Counted from the stretch's first letter, positions 25,001 to 33,201 are shown. The stretch is DNA of 64,000 nucleotides from Streptomyces lincolnensis (GCF_001685355.1 NZ_CP016438.1:3534001-3598000), one strand, 5' to 3'. Program-made: numbers and translations. The notes: generated by a model not told the origin, from the letters alone.

Positions 25001-26215
25001 GACCGCTTCCGGCTCCTCGGACTCCTCGGGCTCGGTCACGGCGGCGGCCTCGGCGGCCGCCCGCTCCGGCGTCTGGAACTGCGGCTCGGTGAAGACGGGG
25101 GCCTGGAACACGGCCACGGCCGGACGTGCCGGCCGACGCGGGGCGTCGTCGTCCCCGGCGTCCTCTCCGCCGGCCGGCCGCGCGGGTGCGGCGAAACCGG
25201 TGGCGGCCTTGCGCACGGCCCGGCGGCGCCGCCGCGGACCGGCGTCCTCGGCGGGAGCATCGGCGGCAGGCGCCTCCGCAGCGGGGACCTCGGCGGCAGC
25301 GGCCGCCGGGGCTTCGGTCTCGGGGGTGCCGGTCACCACGGCCTCCTCGGCCGACTCTGATTCGGCACCGGTACCGGCACCGCTCACCGCGGGCGTCTCC
25401 ACGGGCGCGGCGACCCGACGGGTGGCGCGCCGACGCGTACGACGCGGAGCGGCGTCCTCGGCCTCGGCGACCTCGGCGGTCTCCGCCGGTACGTCCACCG
25501 GCTCGCCCGCGCTCTCGGCGGTCCGGGCGGCCTGCGCGGTCTCGATCGTCTCGTCGGCGGCGGCCTGCGGCGCGCCCGTGGGCGCGGAGACCCTACGGGT
25601 GGCCCGGCGGCGCGTGCGGCCGGCGGGAGCGGGCTCCTCGGCCGCGGCGGAAGCGGCGGGCTCGTCGGCCTTCTCGGTCGGCTCCGTCACCACGGTCTCG
25701 GCCGCACCGGTGGGCGCGGACACGCGCCGCGTGGCACGCCTACGCGTACGGGGCGGAGTGGCGTCCTCGGTGGTCTCGGGGACCGCGGCGGGCTCGGCCT
25801 GCTCGGCGGCGGCCGTCACCGGCACGACCGTCTCGGCGGCCTCGACCGTCGCGGGCGCCCCGGTGGGCGCGGACGCGCGGCGCGTGGCCCGACGACGGGT
25901 GCGGCCGGCGGGAGCGGCCTCGACGGGCTCCGCGGTCTTCTCGGCGTCGGCGGCACTCTCGATGCCCTCGGCGCTCTGGTCCTGGTCCTTGGTCTCGTCG
26001 ACGGTCTCGTCGGCGGCCTCTTCGGTCACGAGATCCTCGGCGTCGGCGGCCGGTACGGCCGGCGCGACGGTCTCCGCGGGTGCCTCGGCGGCGCCGACCG
26101 GCGGACCCGCCGGCCGGGAAGCGGCACGGCGCCGACGACGCGGCGGCAGGGTGTCGCTGGGAGTGTTCGGTTCGGAGCCCAATGAGGACTCAGTGGGTTC
26201 GGTCGGTTCGAGCAT
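22055..26215 (-). CDS. rne: Ribonuclease E/G with long repeat-rich arms
   Basis: Endoribonuclease of mRNA decay and rRNA/tRNA processing. 1386 residues from the ATG at 26215. The catalytic core is central (about 600-1060), as in actinobacteria: S1 domain NVYLGKVQNVLPSMEAAFID, active-site VVVDVNTGKFTG (Asp about 919), VIDFIDMVLESN (Asp 963/966) and the zinc link CVHCNGRG. Both arms are low-complexity: about nine copies of an Arg-rich block RTRRRATRRxSAPTG separated by Ala/Glu-rich acidic linkers, a basic GRRRRR cluster, a REDRRDDKRDDK stretch, and a Lys/Ala-rich tail KKTAAAKKTAAKKT reminiscent of histone H1-like proteins. The arms probably bind RNA and degradosome partners. A 260-base leader precedes it, consistent with 5' UTR autoregulation known for RNase E elsewhere. 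Confidence 0.96.
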   Translation of the reverse strand: MLEPTEPTESSLGSEPNTPSDTLPPRRRRRAASRPAGPPVGAAEAPAETVAPAVPAADAEDLVTEEAADETVDETKDQDQSAEGIESAADAEKTAEPVEAAPAGRTRRRATRRASAPTGAPATVEAAETVVPVTAAAEQAEPAAVPETTEDATPPRTRRRATRRVSAPTGAAETVVTEPTEKADEPAASAAAEEPAPAGRTRRRATRRVSAPTGAPQAAADETIETAQAARTAESAGEPVDVPAETAEVAEAEDAAPRRTRRRATRRVAAPVETPAVSGAGTGAESESAEEAVVTGTPETEAPAAAAAEVPAAEAPAADAPAEDAGPRRRRRAVRKAATGFAAPARPAGGEDAGDDDAPRRPARPAVAVFQAPVFTEPQFQTPERAAAEAAAVTEPEESEEPEAVAEPEEFPEEQGASRRRRRRRGGQEPEARPAAETVVEEEPEDAEESDESEDAADDEAEETGSRRRRRRGGRRRRRGDSADAESGEGQDADGDEFAAQTAQDVQDTAEDGEDEDEREESGGSGSSSSRRRRRRRRRAGDSSVDTEPGDGDPERTVVKVREPRPPRERSAEPSDEVQSIKGSTRLEAKKQRRREGREQGRRRVPIITEAEFLARREAVERVMVVRQYGDRTQIGVLEDGVLVEHYVNKEQSTSYVGNVYLGKVQNVLPSMEAAFIDIGKGRNAVLYAGEVNFEALGMANGPRRIESALKSGQSVLVQVTKDPIGHKGARLTSQVSLPGRYLVYVPEGSMTGISRKLPDTERARLKTILKKIVPEDAGVIVRTAAEGASEDELRRDVERLQGQWEDIQKKSKNGGSSNAPTLLYGEPDMTVRVVRDIFNEDFTKVVVSGEDAWETIYGYVSHVAPDLAGRLSKWTSEVDVFATYRIDEQLAKALDRKVWLPSGGSLVIDRTEAMVVVDVNTGKFTGQGGNLEETVTRNNLEAAEEIVRQLRLRDLGGIIVIDFIDMVLESNRDLVLRRLLECLGRDRTKHQVAEVTSLGLVQMTRKRVGQGLLESFSETCVHCNGRGVIVHMEQPSSAGGGGKRRKRGRGGDGHLHEHETAVESVGPPEETAETAEEVAAEVAEPVALAEPEFVPDEELYSSVAEAEAAAGRGRTRRRASRRASAPAGAPNREDRRDDKRDDKREDRRDDKRDERRADKRAARREEPKAEAGTAQDVTAEDEVTRPVQPEPAAVAQAEPVAAEDPVVEAPAAEEAAPKGRTRRRATRKVSAPAGSPAGAEAAVVTVAETAPAAEPQPEPAPAVQPEAPAEAPAESAAPARPRRRAVRKATAPTASEEAAVVVVPAATADEAPAAEDAAPAKKTARKTAKKATAKKAATKKTAAAKKTAAKKTVAKKTTAKKAAAKKTAAAEQQSAPSVSTTADEA

Positions 26216-26475
26216 GCGGGCTTTTCTCCCGTCAGGCTCCCGGGCGCCGCGCCTGGTCCGGCGAGAATGCCGGTGACGTCCGCGGCTCGCGCTGTGCGCG
26301 GTGCCGCCGTCCGGGGCGCGGGCGCCGCACGGGAGCTCTCTGTGTCCTGTCTCGCCGGTTCCGTACGCCGATTGCGTACGGCCTGGCGAAAGTCTTCTGG
26401 TCGGTGCGCTGCCCGACCCAGGTGGCTCCCGAGTACGAGGGCGGCGCTACGACGTCCGTCCCTTCGGAACCTTCC

Positions 26476-27240
26476 TTACGCCGGCGCCGTCGCGGCGGCA
26501 GCGGGGGCGGCCTTCGAGAGGGCCGTCGCTGCCTCGCGGTCGGGCGCGAGCGGGTCGGTCACCGTGCCGGTCTCTTCATCGAACAGCCCCTGCGCCAGCC
26601 TGGTCACCGCAGCGGGGACCGGCGGCGCCAGGTCGGCCACGGCGCGAAGACCGGACAGGACGTCGTCGGGTCGTACGGCAGGCGTCACGTGCCGAACAAC
26701 CAGCCGCAGTATCGCACAGGGGTGGTTGTTCGGCCTATCGGCCTGGGAACTGTGCGTTTCGAGCTGGACGACCGCCGATCGGGCGTCGAAGGTCCGTACG
26801 CCGTTCTTGGTCGTGCGCTGGACCTCGACGGCCTCGGCGGTGGTGAACAGCGCCACCGCCCGCTCGGCCTCAGCCTGGTCGACGCCGTCCAGCCTGAGCT
26901 CCCACACGGAAGCCGTCAGCCGGTCGGCGAGCCCGGAGGTCCGGGCCTCGACCGCCTCGATGATGTCGAGGCCGGTGGGCATCGACTCGTCGAGCAGGAC
27001 CCGCAGCTGCTCCGGGTCCCGTGCCTGGGTGAGCGCGATCTCCAGGTACTCCGCCTCACTGCCCGTGCCGGTGGGTGCGGCATTGGCGTACGACACCTTC
27101 GGATGCGGCGTGAACCCCGCCGAGTAGGCCATCGGCACCTCGGCACGGCGCAGCGCACGCTCGAAGGCGCGCTGGAAGTCACGGTGGCTGGTGAACCGGA
27201 GGCGGCCGCGCTTGGTGTAGCGCAGTCGGATGCGCTGCAC
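26476..27240 (-). CDS. Radical SAM-associated protein, DUF2344 / TIGR03936 family
   Basis: A 254-residue partner of B12-binding radical SAM proteins. The diagnostic start is MQRIRLRYTKRGRLRFTSHR, followed by RRAEVPMAYSAGFTPHPKVS and ALPTGTGSEAEYLE-like sequence. The C-terminal 40 residues are Ala/Pro-rich and low-complexity. In many bacteria this protein is encoded next to, or fused to, the TIGR03960 radical SAM protein; here the partner is at 37323-39296, about 10 kb away on the same strand. Molecular function is not established; an association with RNA or ribosome genes is suggested only by its constant place beside rne. Confidence 0.92.
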   Translation of the reverse strand: MQRIRLRYTKRGRLRFTSHRDFQRAFERALRRAEVPMAYSAGFTPHPKVSYANAAPTGTGSEAEYLEIALTQARDPEQLRVLLDESMPTGLDIIEAVEARTSGLADRLTASVWELRLDGVDQAEAERAVALFTTAEAVEVQRTTKNGVRTFDARSAVVQLETHSSQADRPNNHPCAILRLVVRHVTPAVRPDDVLSGLRAVADLAPPVPAAVTRLAQGLFDEETGTVTDPLAPDREAATALSKAAPAAAATAPA

Positions 27241-27288
27241 CGCGGGTGCGGGCGGCGGGCCTTCGGGCTGTCGCTTGCCCAGTGTCGT

Positions 27289-28416
27289 TCAGTCCTTCGT
27301 GAGAGCGGTCGTACTGCTACCAAGAGTACGTGTCTCGTGGCCGATCGGTTCCCGGTGGGCCACCGGTTCCGGCCGCCGCGGCTCGCCGAAGAGCATCCGC
27401 CGGACGTCGGACCGGGCCTGCCGTACGGAGTCGCGGGCCGTGGTGAGGGCCTGCCGGGTGGCCCGTCCCACCGCGCGTGCGGCCTCGGTGGCGGGGCGGA
27501 GCACGGTGTCCCGGATCACGTGCCCGACGGGGGTGAGGACGGTCCGGTACACCCAGCGCACCGGTTCCACGAAGATCCACCGGAAGAGGGTCGCGAGGAA
27601 CCGCCCGACGGCCAGCGAGATGTACCCGGCGACCCGCCAGGCGTGCCCGAGGGCGTCCCGGATCTCCCGCCCCACGACGGCGAGGGCGCGTCCGACGGGG
27701 GTGAGGACCCAGCGCCACACGGCGAGCGCGGGCAGGACGAACAGGATCCGGGCGGTCCAGTACAGGGCCGTTCCGATACCGGTGACGATCGCGCTCACGA
27801 TCAGTACGAGGCCCCTGGCACACCAGGCGATCGCGTGCCCGACGGGCGTGAGGACCCACGCGTACACCCACAGGGCGGGGACGACGAACAGGTAGCGCAC
27901 CAGCCAGGCCACCGCGGTGTACAGCCCGACCCCGACGGGGGTCAGCAGCCGCGTGTACAGCCAGACCAGCCCGGCGCCGACGCCCCGGGCGGCCCAAGCG
28001 ATGCCGTGGCCGATGGGTGTCAGGACCCAGCGGTAGAGCCATACGAGGGGGACGACGACCAGGACGTTCCCGAGCCATCCGAGCGCCCGGCCGACGGGGA
28101 CGACGACGTACCGCCACAGGGCCACCCAGGGCCACACGAACAGCGCCCGTCCGATCATCAGCAGGGTCCACGCCAGCGCGCGCCCCACCGGCCGCAGCAC
28201 GGTGTCCCGCAGGAACCGGCCCGTGACGACCAGCGCGTCCCACACCATCCGCACCGGGACGACCAGCACGAGGACGACGATCCGCACGGGAATGCGGATC
28301 GCGACGGTGAGACACCCCTCGGGGTTCTGCCTCGGGGGCTGCTCGGGGTTCTGCCGTGCGGGTTGTTCGGGGGTCTGCCGTGCGGGCTGTTCGGCGGGCC
28401 GCTTCTCCAGGTCCAT
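27289..28416 (-). CDS. Multi-spanning membrane protein built from LTPVG repeats, function unknown
   Basis: 375 residues, no family recognised. The N-terminus has a hydrophilic three-unit octapeptide repeat EQPARQTP / EQPARQNP / EQPPRQNP. Then come hydrophobic segments in which a motif of the form [WT][VL]LTP[VI]Gx[AG][IL]xW recurs: VLRPVGRALAW, VVVPVGRALGW, VLTPIGHGIAW, LLTPVGVGLYT, VLTPVGHAIAW, VLTPVGRALAV and VLTPVGHVIRD, spaced about 26-55 residues. The C-terminus is basic and amphipathic (RATRQALTTARDSVRQARSD). The start ATG at 28416 has no strong ribosome site and follows the acetyltransferase stop by 15 bases, suggesting coupling. A pore, scaffold or membrane-shaping role is possible; nothing in the sequence decides it. 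Confidence 0.8.
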   Translation of the reverse strand: MDLEKRPAEQPARQTPEQPARQNPEQPPRQNPEGCLTVAIRIPVRIVVLVLVVPVRMVWDALVVTGRFLRDTVLRPVGRALAWTLLMIGRALFVWPWVALWRYVVVPVGRALGWLGNVLVVVPLVWLYRWVLTPIGHGIAWAARGVGAGLVWLYTRLLTPVGVGLYTAVAWLVRYLFVVPALWVYAWVLTPVGHAIAWCARGLVLIVSAIVTGIGTALYWTARILFVLPALAVWRWVLTPVGRALAVVGREIRDALGHAWRVAGYISLAVGRFLATLFRWIFVEPVRWVYRTVLTPVGHVIRDTVLRPATEAARAVGRATRQALTTARDSVRQARSDVRRMLFGEPRRPEPVAHREPIGHETRTLGSSTTALTKD

Positions 28417-28431
28417 GTCCGCGTAGACGCC

Positions 28432-28959
28432 TCAGTCGCCCGTGCGGATCCAATACCGCAGCTTTCCGCCCCGCTCGTCCTCGAATTCCCCACCGTTCGC
28501 CTCGATCACCTTGCGGGAGCCGGTGTTGGTGGTGTCGCAGGTCACCAGTACGCGGTCGATGCCGAGGTCGCGGCAGACGGGCAGGGCGTGGCGGAGCATG
28601 GCCGTGGCGTGGCCGCGCAGCCGTGCGCCGGGGCGGACGCCGTAGCCGATGTGGCCGCCGCGCTCCAGGAGGAAGGGGGTGAGGCGGTGCCGGATCGCGA
28701 GTCTGCCGAGGTAGGTGTCGTCCTCGACGTACCAGAGGGTCGTCATGGGCACCCAGTCCAAACGGCGCGGCCGTGCCACCTCGGCGCGCACCATCTCGAC
28801 GTAGGCCGCGAACTCCGCCGGGTCCGGCCACCTCTCGCCGTACCGCTCGATCTCCTGGGCGATCAGGCTGTCCGGGTCCGTGCCCGTGGCGGCGAACTCC
28901 CGCATCGCGTCGAGGAAGGAGCGGTGGAGGCGGACGTCGGGCGGGGTCAGGTGGGGCAT
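28432..28959 (-). CDS. GNAT-family N-acetyltransferase
   Basis: About 175 residues from the ATG at 28959 (GAGGAG lies immediately before it, unusually close). The acetyl-CoA fold is visible from the middle on: TLWYVEDDTYLGRLAIRHRL, HIGYGVRPGARLRGHATAML (the pyrophosphate-binding region) and VLVTCDTTNTGSRKVIEANG, with a final LRYWIRTGD strand. It resembles the YesJ/RimJ-like predicted acetyltransferases that act on small molecules. Substrate is unknown. It precedes the LTPVG-repeat membrane gene by 15 bases and probably shares its transcript. Confidence 0.88.
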   Translation of the reverse strand: MPHLTPPDVRLHRSFLDAMREFAATGTDPDSLIAQEIERYGERWPDPAEFAAYVEMVRAEVARPRRLDWVPMTTLWYVEDDTYLGRLAIRHRLTPFLLERGGHIGYGVRPGARLRGHATAMLRHALPVCRDLGIDRVLVTCDTTNTGSRKVIEANGGEFEDERGGKLRYWIRTGD

Positions 28960-29179
28960 CTCCTCATGATGGCGAGTCGTCGGGTCGCGGGACCACGGGT
29001 TTGTCCGGCACGGGTGGGAACCTCGGCGGGTCGGGCGGTGTACCAGAAGTGACACGCGGCTCGCGGACGGGCCGCACGGGACGGTGTGGTGGGAGGTTCG
29101 GATGATGCGTGGGCTTCGACATGAGCGCGGTGACGGCCGAGGGCGTGGACCCGCCCGGCACGGCCCGTCCGGCCTCCGC

Positions 29180-30334
29180 TCACCCGGCGCTCGCCGTCAG
29201 CAGGCCCGCGATCAGGGCCGTGCGATCGGGCAGGTGCTCCAGGACGACGTGTTCGTGCCGGGCGTGGGCGCCGTCCCCGACCGCGCCGAGGCCGTCGAGG
29301 ACCGGGCGGCCGAGGGCGGCGACGAAGTTGCCGTCGCTGGCGCCGCCGACGGAGGTCTCCCGGGCGGTCCAGCCGAGTTCGGCGGCGATCGCCTGGGCCT
29401 GCTTGAACAGCAGCTGGGAGGCGGGGTTGGGCACCATCGGCGGGCGGGCCCAGCCGCCGGTGAGCGTGACGGAGACCCGGGGGTCGGAGGGCCGCAGCGC
29501 GGCGAAGGCGGCGTCGACGCGGGCCGTCTCGGCGGGCACCGCGATCCGTACGTCGATGCCGCAGCGGGCCCGTCCCGCCACGACGTTGCGTCCCGTACCA
29601 CCGCTGATCACCCCGACGTTGACCGTGGTGCCCAGCTCGGGGTCGCCCAGCCCGGCCATCCGCGTGACGAGTTCGGCCAGGGCGTGCACGGCGCTCGCGC
29701 CCCGCTCCGGTTCGAGCCCCGCGTGCGCCTCCACGCCCTCCACCGTCAGCTCGAAGATGCCGCCGCCCTTGCGGCGCGTCTTCAGCGCCCCCTCGGGACC
29801 GGCCGACGCCTCACACACCAAGGTGGCCGCCACGCCCTCGCTCAGCCGCTCGACGTGCGGCTGGGAGGCCGGGCTGCCGATCTCCTCGTCGCCGTTGAGG
29901 AACAGGCGTACGGCGGGGCGCGGCAGGTCCAGTTCGCGCAGCAGCCGCAGCGCCCACACGGCCTGCATCAGACCGCACTTCATGTCGAACACGCCCGGCC
30001 CGCTGGCCCGGCCGTCCTCGGTGATCCGGAACGGCCACTCGGCGAGGGTGCCGGCGGGCCACACCGTGTCGTAGTGGCACAGGACCAGGACGGTCTCGGG
30101 CGAGGTGCCCTCGTAGAGCAGTTCCAGCATGTCGCCGTGCGGGCCGCCGTCGTGGTGCCGGCGCTCGTCCGGCGGGCCGAGGCGGCGGCGCGTCCACTCC
30201 TCGATCTCGGCGAGCCCGGCGGTGAGCAACTCCTTGTCGTCACTGGGCGTTTCCAGTTCGACCAGGGCGCGCAGGTCGTCGGTCATCTCGGGCAGGGCGG
30301 TGCGGGCCAGGGACTGGATGCGGTGCAGGGACAC
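29180..30334 (-). CDS. M20 family metallopeptidase, carboxypeptidase G2-like
   Basis: A zinc exopeptidase of 384 residues. GTG start at 30334 with GAGGAG eight bases upstream. Motifs match the glutamate carboxypeptidase (CPG2) branch: LVLCHYDTVWPAGTL (metal His and Asp), GPGVFDMKCGLMQAVWAL, FLNGDEEIGSPAS (catalytic Glu pair) and VEAHAGLEPERGASAV in the dimerisation domain. CPG2 releases glutamate from folates and p-aminobenzoyl-glutamate. It is 33 bases downstream of an AbgT-type transporter on the same strand, which supports a role in using imported aminobenzoyl-glutamate or related acylated amino acids. No signal peptide, so it acts in the cytosol. Confidence 0.9.
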   Translation of the reverse strand: MSLHRIQSLARTALPEMTDDLRALVELETPSDDKELLTAGLAEIEEWTRRRLGPPDERRHHDGGPHGDMLELLYEGTSPETVLVLCHYDTVWPAGTLAEWPFRITEDGRASGPGVFDMKCGLMQAVWALRLLRELDLPRPAVRLFLNGDEEIGSPASQPHVERLSEGVAATLVCEASAGPEGALKTRRKGGGIFELTVEGVEAHAGLEPERGASAVHALAELVTRMAGLGDPELGTTVNVGVISGGTGRNVVAGRARCGIDVRIAVPAETARVDAAFAALRPSDPRVSVTLTGGWARPPMVPNPASQLLFKQAQAIAAELGWTARETSVGGASDGNFVAALGRPVLDGLGAVGDGAHARHEHVVLEHLPDRTALIAGLLTASAG

Positions 30335-30367
30335 GGCGGCTCTCCTCGTGGGTGTGGGGGGCGGTGG

Positions 30368-31951
30368 TCAGCGGACGGGCGCCCCGGGGCCCAGCGGGAT
30401 GCCCAGCGCCCACCAGGCGTAGAACAGCAGCGTCCAGGCGACCAGCATGGTCAGGCACAGCGGCAGGGTCAGGGACAGCAGGGTGCCGATGCCGGCCGAG
30501 CGGCGGTAGCGCTGGATGACGCCCAGGGTCATGACGAAGTAGGCGCTCATCGGGGTCATCGCGTTGGTGCAGGAGTCGGCGATCCGGTAGACGGCCTGCG
30601 TCACCTCGGGCGAGATGTCGAGCAGCATGAACATCGGCACGAACACCGGCCCCACCAGGGCCCATTGGGCGGAGCCGCTGGTGACCAGCAGGTTGATGCA
30701 GGTGCACACCAGCAGGACGCCGAGGAAGGCCACCGGTCCCGTGATGCCCGCCGACTTCAGCAGGTCGGCGCCCCGGATCGCCATGACCTCGCCGACGCCG
30801 GTCCACTTGAAGTACGCCAGGAACTGGGAGATGGCGAAGAACAGCACCAGGATCGGCGCCATCTCGCGCAGCCCCTTCGCCATGTGGTCGGGGATGTCCC
30901 GGCCGGTGCGCACGGTGCCGACGGCATACCCGTACACCGCGCCGACGATCAGGAAGGCCACCGCCAGGACGACCGCGATGCCGGTGAGCACGGGCGACTC
31001 CACGATGCTGCCGCCCTCGCCCCGCAGCGGCGAGGAGGACGGGATCATCACGGCGACGATCAGCGCGGCGTAGACGAGGAACGCGAGACCCGCGCGGCGC
31101 AGTCCGCGCCGCTCCTCCTCGCGCAGGGTCAGCAGGTCCGTCGTCGTGCCCTCTCCTTCCCCCTCGCCCAGGGTCGTCCGGTCCGCCGCGTCCTCGGGCT
31201 CGTCCTCCTCGGGCATCTGGGCCACCCGCCGGGCGATGACCTTCTCGGTGACCACGGTGACGACGGCGGCCAGCACCACCGACGACCCCAGGGAGAAGAA
31301 GTAGTTGGACAGCGGGGTGACCACATACCCGGGGTCGATGGTCTGGGCGGCGGCGGTGGTGAGCCCGGAGAGCACCGCGTCCGTGGGCGTGACCAGCGGA
31401 CTGGCGTCGTACCCGGCGGACACCGACACGAACGCGACCACGGCGCCCAGCATCGGGCTGCGCCCCACGGCCCGGAACGCCATCGCGCCGAGCGGCACCA
31501 GGACGACGTAGGCGGCGTCGGAGGCGGCGTGCGCGACCATCGCGGTGAAGGCCAGCGTGAAGGTGAGCCAGCGGGCCGGGACGCGGGCGACGGCGGCCCG
31601 CAGCATGGCGGGCAGCAGCCCGGACCGGTCGGCGACGGCCACGCCCAGCATGACCACGAGGATCGTGCCGAGCGGCGGGAACGTGGCGTAGTTGGTGACC
31701 GCGTCGCTGATCATCATCCGCAGTCCCTCGCCGGAGACGAGGCTGTGGACGGTCACGGTCTTGTCGGTGGCGGGGTTCAGCGCGGAGGCCCCGGCGGCGG
31801 ACAACGCCCAGCTGGCGAGGGCCAGGACGACGCTGAGCACGCCGAACAGCCAGAAGGGGTGCGGGAGTCTGTTGCCGAGGCGCTCGATGCGGCCGAGCAC
31901 GGCGAGCAGTCCGGAGAGCGGTTTCGCGGGGCGGGGCGTGGTGGCGGTCAC
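30368..31951 (-). CDS. abgT: AbgT-family transporter (p-aminobenzoyl-glutamate type)
   Basis: Inner-membrane secondary transporter, 527 residues from the GTG at 31951 (AGGTGAG upstream). It has many hydrophobic segments in the AbgT pattern, with LPHPFWLFGVLSVVLALAS at the start, AYVVLVPLGAMAFRAVGRSP, AGYDASPLVTPTDAVL and the closing PVFVPMFMLLDISPEVTQA and SCTNAMTPMSAYFV. The large hydrophilic loop after residue 260 is acidic (EEDEPEDAADRTTLGEGEGE). Family members import p-aminobenzoyl-glutamate, and some export sulfonamides. It is followed by a CPG2-like peptidase and is divergent from a double-domain Lrp regulator. Confidence 0.9.
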   Translation of the reverse strand: MTATTPRPAKPLSGLLAVLGRIERLGNRLPHPFWLFGVLSVVLALASWALSAAGASALNPATDKTVTVHSLVSGEGLRMMISDAVTNYATFPPLGTILVVMLGVAVADRSGLLPAMLRAAVARVPARWLTFTLAFTAMVAHAASDAAYVVLVPLGAMAFRAVGRSPMLGAVVAFVSVSAGYDASPLVTPTDAVLSGLTTAAAQTIDPGYVVTPLSNYFFSLGSSVVLAAVVTVVTEKVIARRVAQMPEEDEPEDAADRTTLGEGEGEGTTTDLLTLREEERRGLRRAGLAFLVYAALIVAVMIPSSSPLRGEGGSIVESPVLTGIAVVLAVAFLIVGAVYGYAVGTVRTGRDIPDHMAKGLREMAPILVLFFAISQFLAYFKWTGVGEVMAIRGADLLKSAGITGPVAFLGVLLVCTCINLLVTSGSAQWALVGPVFVPMFMLLDISPEVTQAVYRIADSCTNAMTPMSAYFVMTLGVIQRYRRSAGIGTLLSLTLPLCLTMLVAWTLLFYAWWALGIPLGPGAPVR

Positions 31952-32085
31952 CTCACCTATTGACGACCAACAGACAGAATCATGCAAGTAAAATGCAGAT
32001 CACGCTTGTATCGTTCTCGTGAACGCACTGACTGATGGATTCGTTCGGTACTCGTTCTGAGGGCATCTATGGCATCTATGGATGA
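31952..32085. promoter_or_regulatory. Divergent control region between abgT and the Lrp-type regulator
   Basis: 134 bases, clearly AT-richer than the flanks. An inverted repeat CGTTC-TCGT-GAACG lies at about 32012-32025. TCGTTC recurs twice more in the next 40 bases, and GGCATCTAT occurs twice in tandem (about 32063-32081). These are candidate binding sites for the adjacent regulator. Confidence 0.5.
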
Positions 32086-33201
32086 ATGGACGACATGACG
32101 GCTCTGGACGATGACGACCTCGACCTCGTCGCCGCGCTCCAGCACGCCCCGCGGGCCCCGCTGAGCCTGCTGGCGGAGGTGCTGGGGGTCTCGGCGAGCA
32201 CCGCGGGCCGCCGGCTGGCCCGGCTGGAGTCGGACCGGCTGCTGCGGGTGATCGGCCAGCTCGACTGGTCGGTGTCCGGCGAGGGCAACCCGTGGCACGT
32301 GTGGGTGACGGCGGAACCCGGCCGCGCCCCGGAGGTCGCCCGCCGTCTGGCCGACCTTCCCGAGACCAGCCACGCGGCGGTCACCGCGGGCCACTCGGAC
32401 GTCTACTGCGCCGTCCAGCCGGCCCGCCGCGACCGCACCACCGACCTGCTGTCCCGCACCATCCCCGCCACCCCCGGAGTCCGCTCGGCCCGCTCCGAAC
32501 TCATCCTGTCGGCCACCACCAAGTCCGACTCCTGGCGCCTGCCGCGGCTGACCGAGGACCAGGTGCGGCGGCTCACCGAGCACGCGGCCCCCGACCGCGC
32601 GGTCGATCCCCCGCCCCACCACACCGCCCTCACCGACGACGAACTGCGCACCCTGCGGCTGCTCGCCACCGACGCCCGCTCGTCCGCCGCCCAGGTCGCC
32701 CGCGAGCTCGGCATCGGCCAGTCCACCGCCTACCGCACCACCCAGTCCCTGCTCCGGCGCGGCCTGGTCCGCCCCCGCGTGGAGGTCGAACCGGGCCTGC
32801 TCGGCTACGCCCTGGAGGTCGCGATCACCCTGACGGTCGCCCCGAGCGCGACGGCCGGGCTGGCCCGCTCGCTCGCCCGGCACCCCTCGGCCCGGTACGT
32901 GGTCATCACCGCGGGCACCTCCTGCGTGATCCACCACGGCGTCTTCCGCGACGAGGAGGGCCTCGCGGAGTTTCTCACCCGGGACCTGGCCGAGCTGCCC
33001 GGGGTGACCTCCTTCGACGTCTGCGTCGTACTCGACGCGCTGCGCCGCCACTGGCTCGACCGCGAGGACGGCCGCCTGGCCGCGCACGACAAGCAGGAAG
33101 ACGCGCCCGACGAGCGGACAGCCGCGCACGACGAGCCGGCGAACGGACCGGGGCACGACCAGCCGCGGCACGGACCGCAGAACGGAGCCGACACCGCATG
33201 A
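32086..33201 (+). CDS. Lrp/AsnC-type regulator with duplicated HTH and ligand domains
   Basis: 371 residues, about twice the length of a standard Lrp protein. First HTH at about 10-60 (LSLLAEVLGVSASTAGRRLA), first alpha/beta ligand domain about 70-160, second HTH about 180-235 (SAAQVARELGIGQSTAYRTT), second ligand domain about 245-330. The last 40 residues are a hydrophilic His/Asp/Pro-rich tail. The ATG at 32086 lacks a good ribosome site; the ATG at 32095 is an alternative. It is divergent from abgT and overlaps the downstream M20 peptidase gene (ATGA), so it probably controls both sides. Ligand unknown; an amino acid such as glutamate is a guess. Confidence 0.9.
   Translation: MDDMTALDDDDLDLVAALQHAPRAPLSLLAEVLGVSASTAGRRLARLESDRLLRVIGQLDWSVSGEGNPWHVWVTAEPGRAPEVARRLADLPETSHAAVTAGHSDVYCAVQPARRDRTTDLLSRTIPATPGVRSARSELILSATTKSDSWRLPRLTEDQVRRLTEHAAPDRAVDPPPHHTALTDDELRTLRLLATDARSSAAQVARELGIGQSTAYRTTQSLLRRGLVRPRVEVEPGLLGYALEVAITLTVAPSATAGLARSLARHPSARYVVITAGTSCVIHHGVFRDEEGLAEFLTRDLAELPGVTSFDVCVVLDALRRHWLDREDGRLAAHDKQEDAPDERTAAHDEPANGPGHDQPRHGPQNGADTA

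Noticed and set aside
23039..25360. Long plus-strand open frame antisense to rne
   Set aside because: Caused by the biased codons of the repeat arms; composition is Leu/Gly/Asp/Val-rich with no domain.
28960..29179. Possible small gene between the acetyltransferase start and the M20 peptidase stop
   Set aside because: Only short frames without ribosome sites or sensible composition; treated as a promoter-containing gap.
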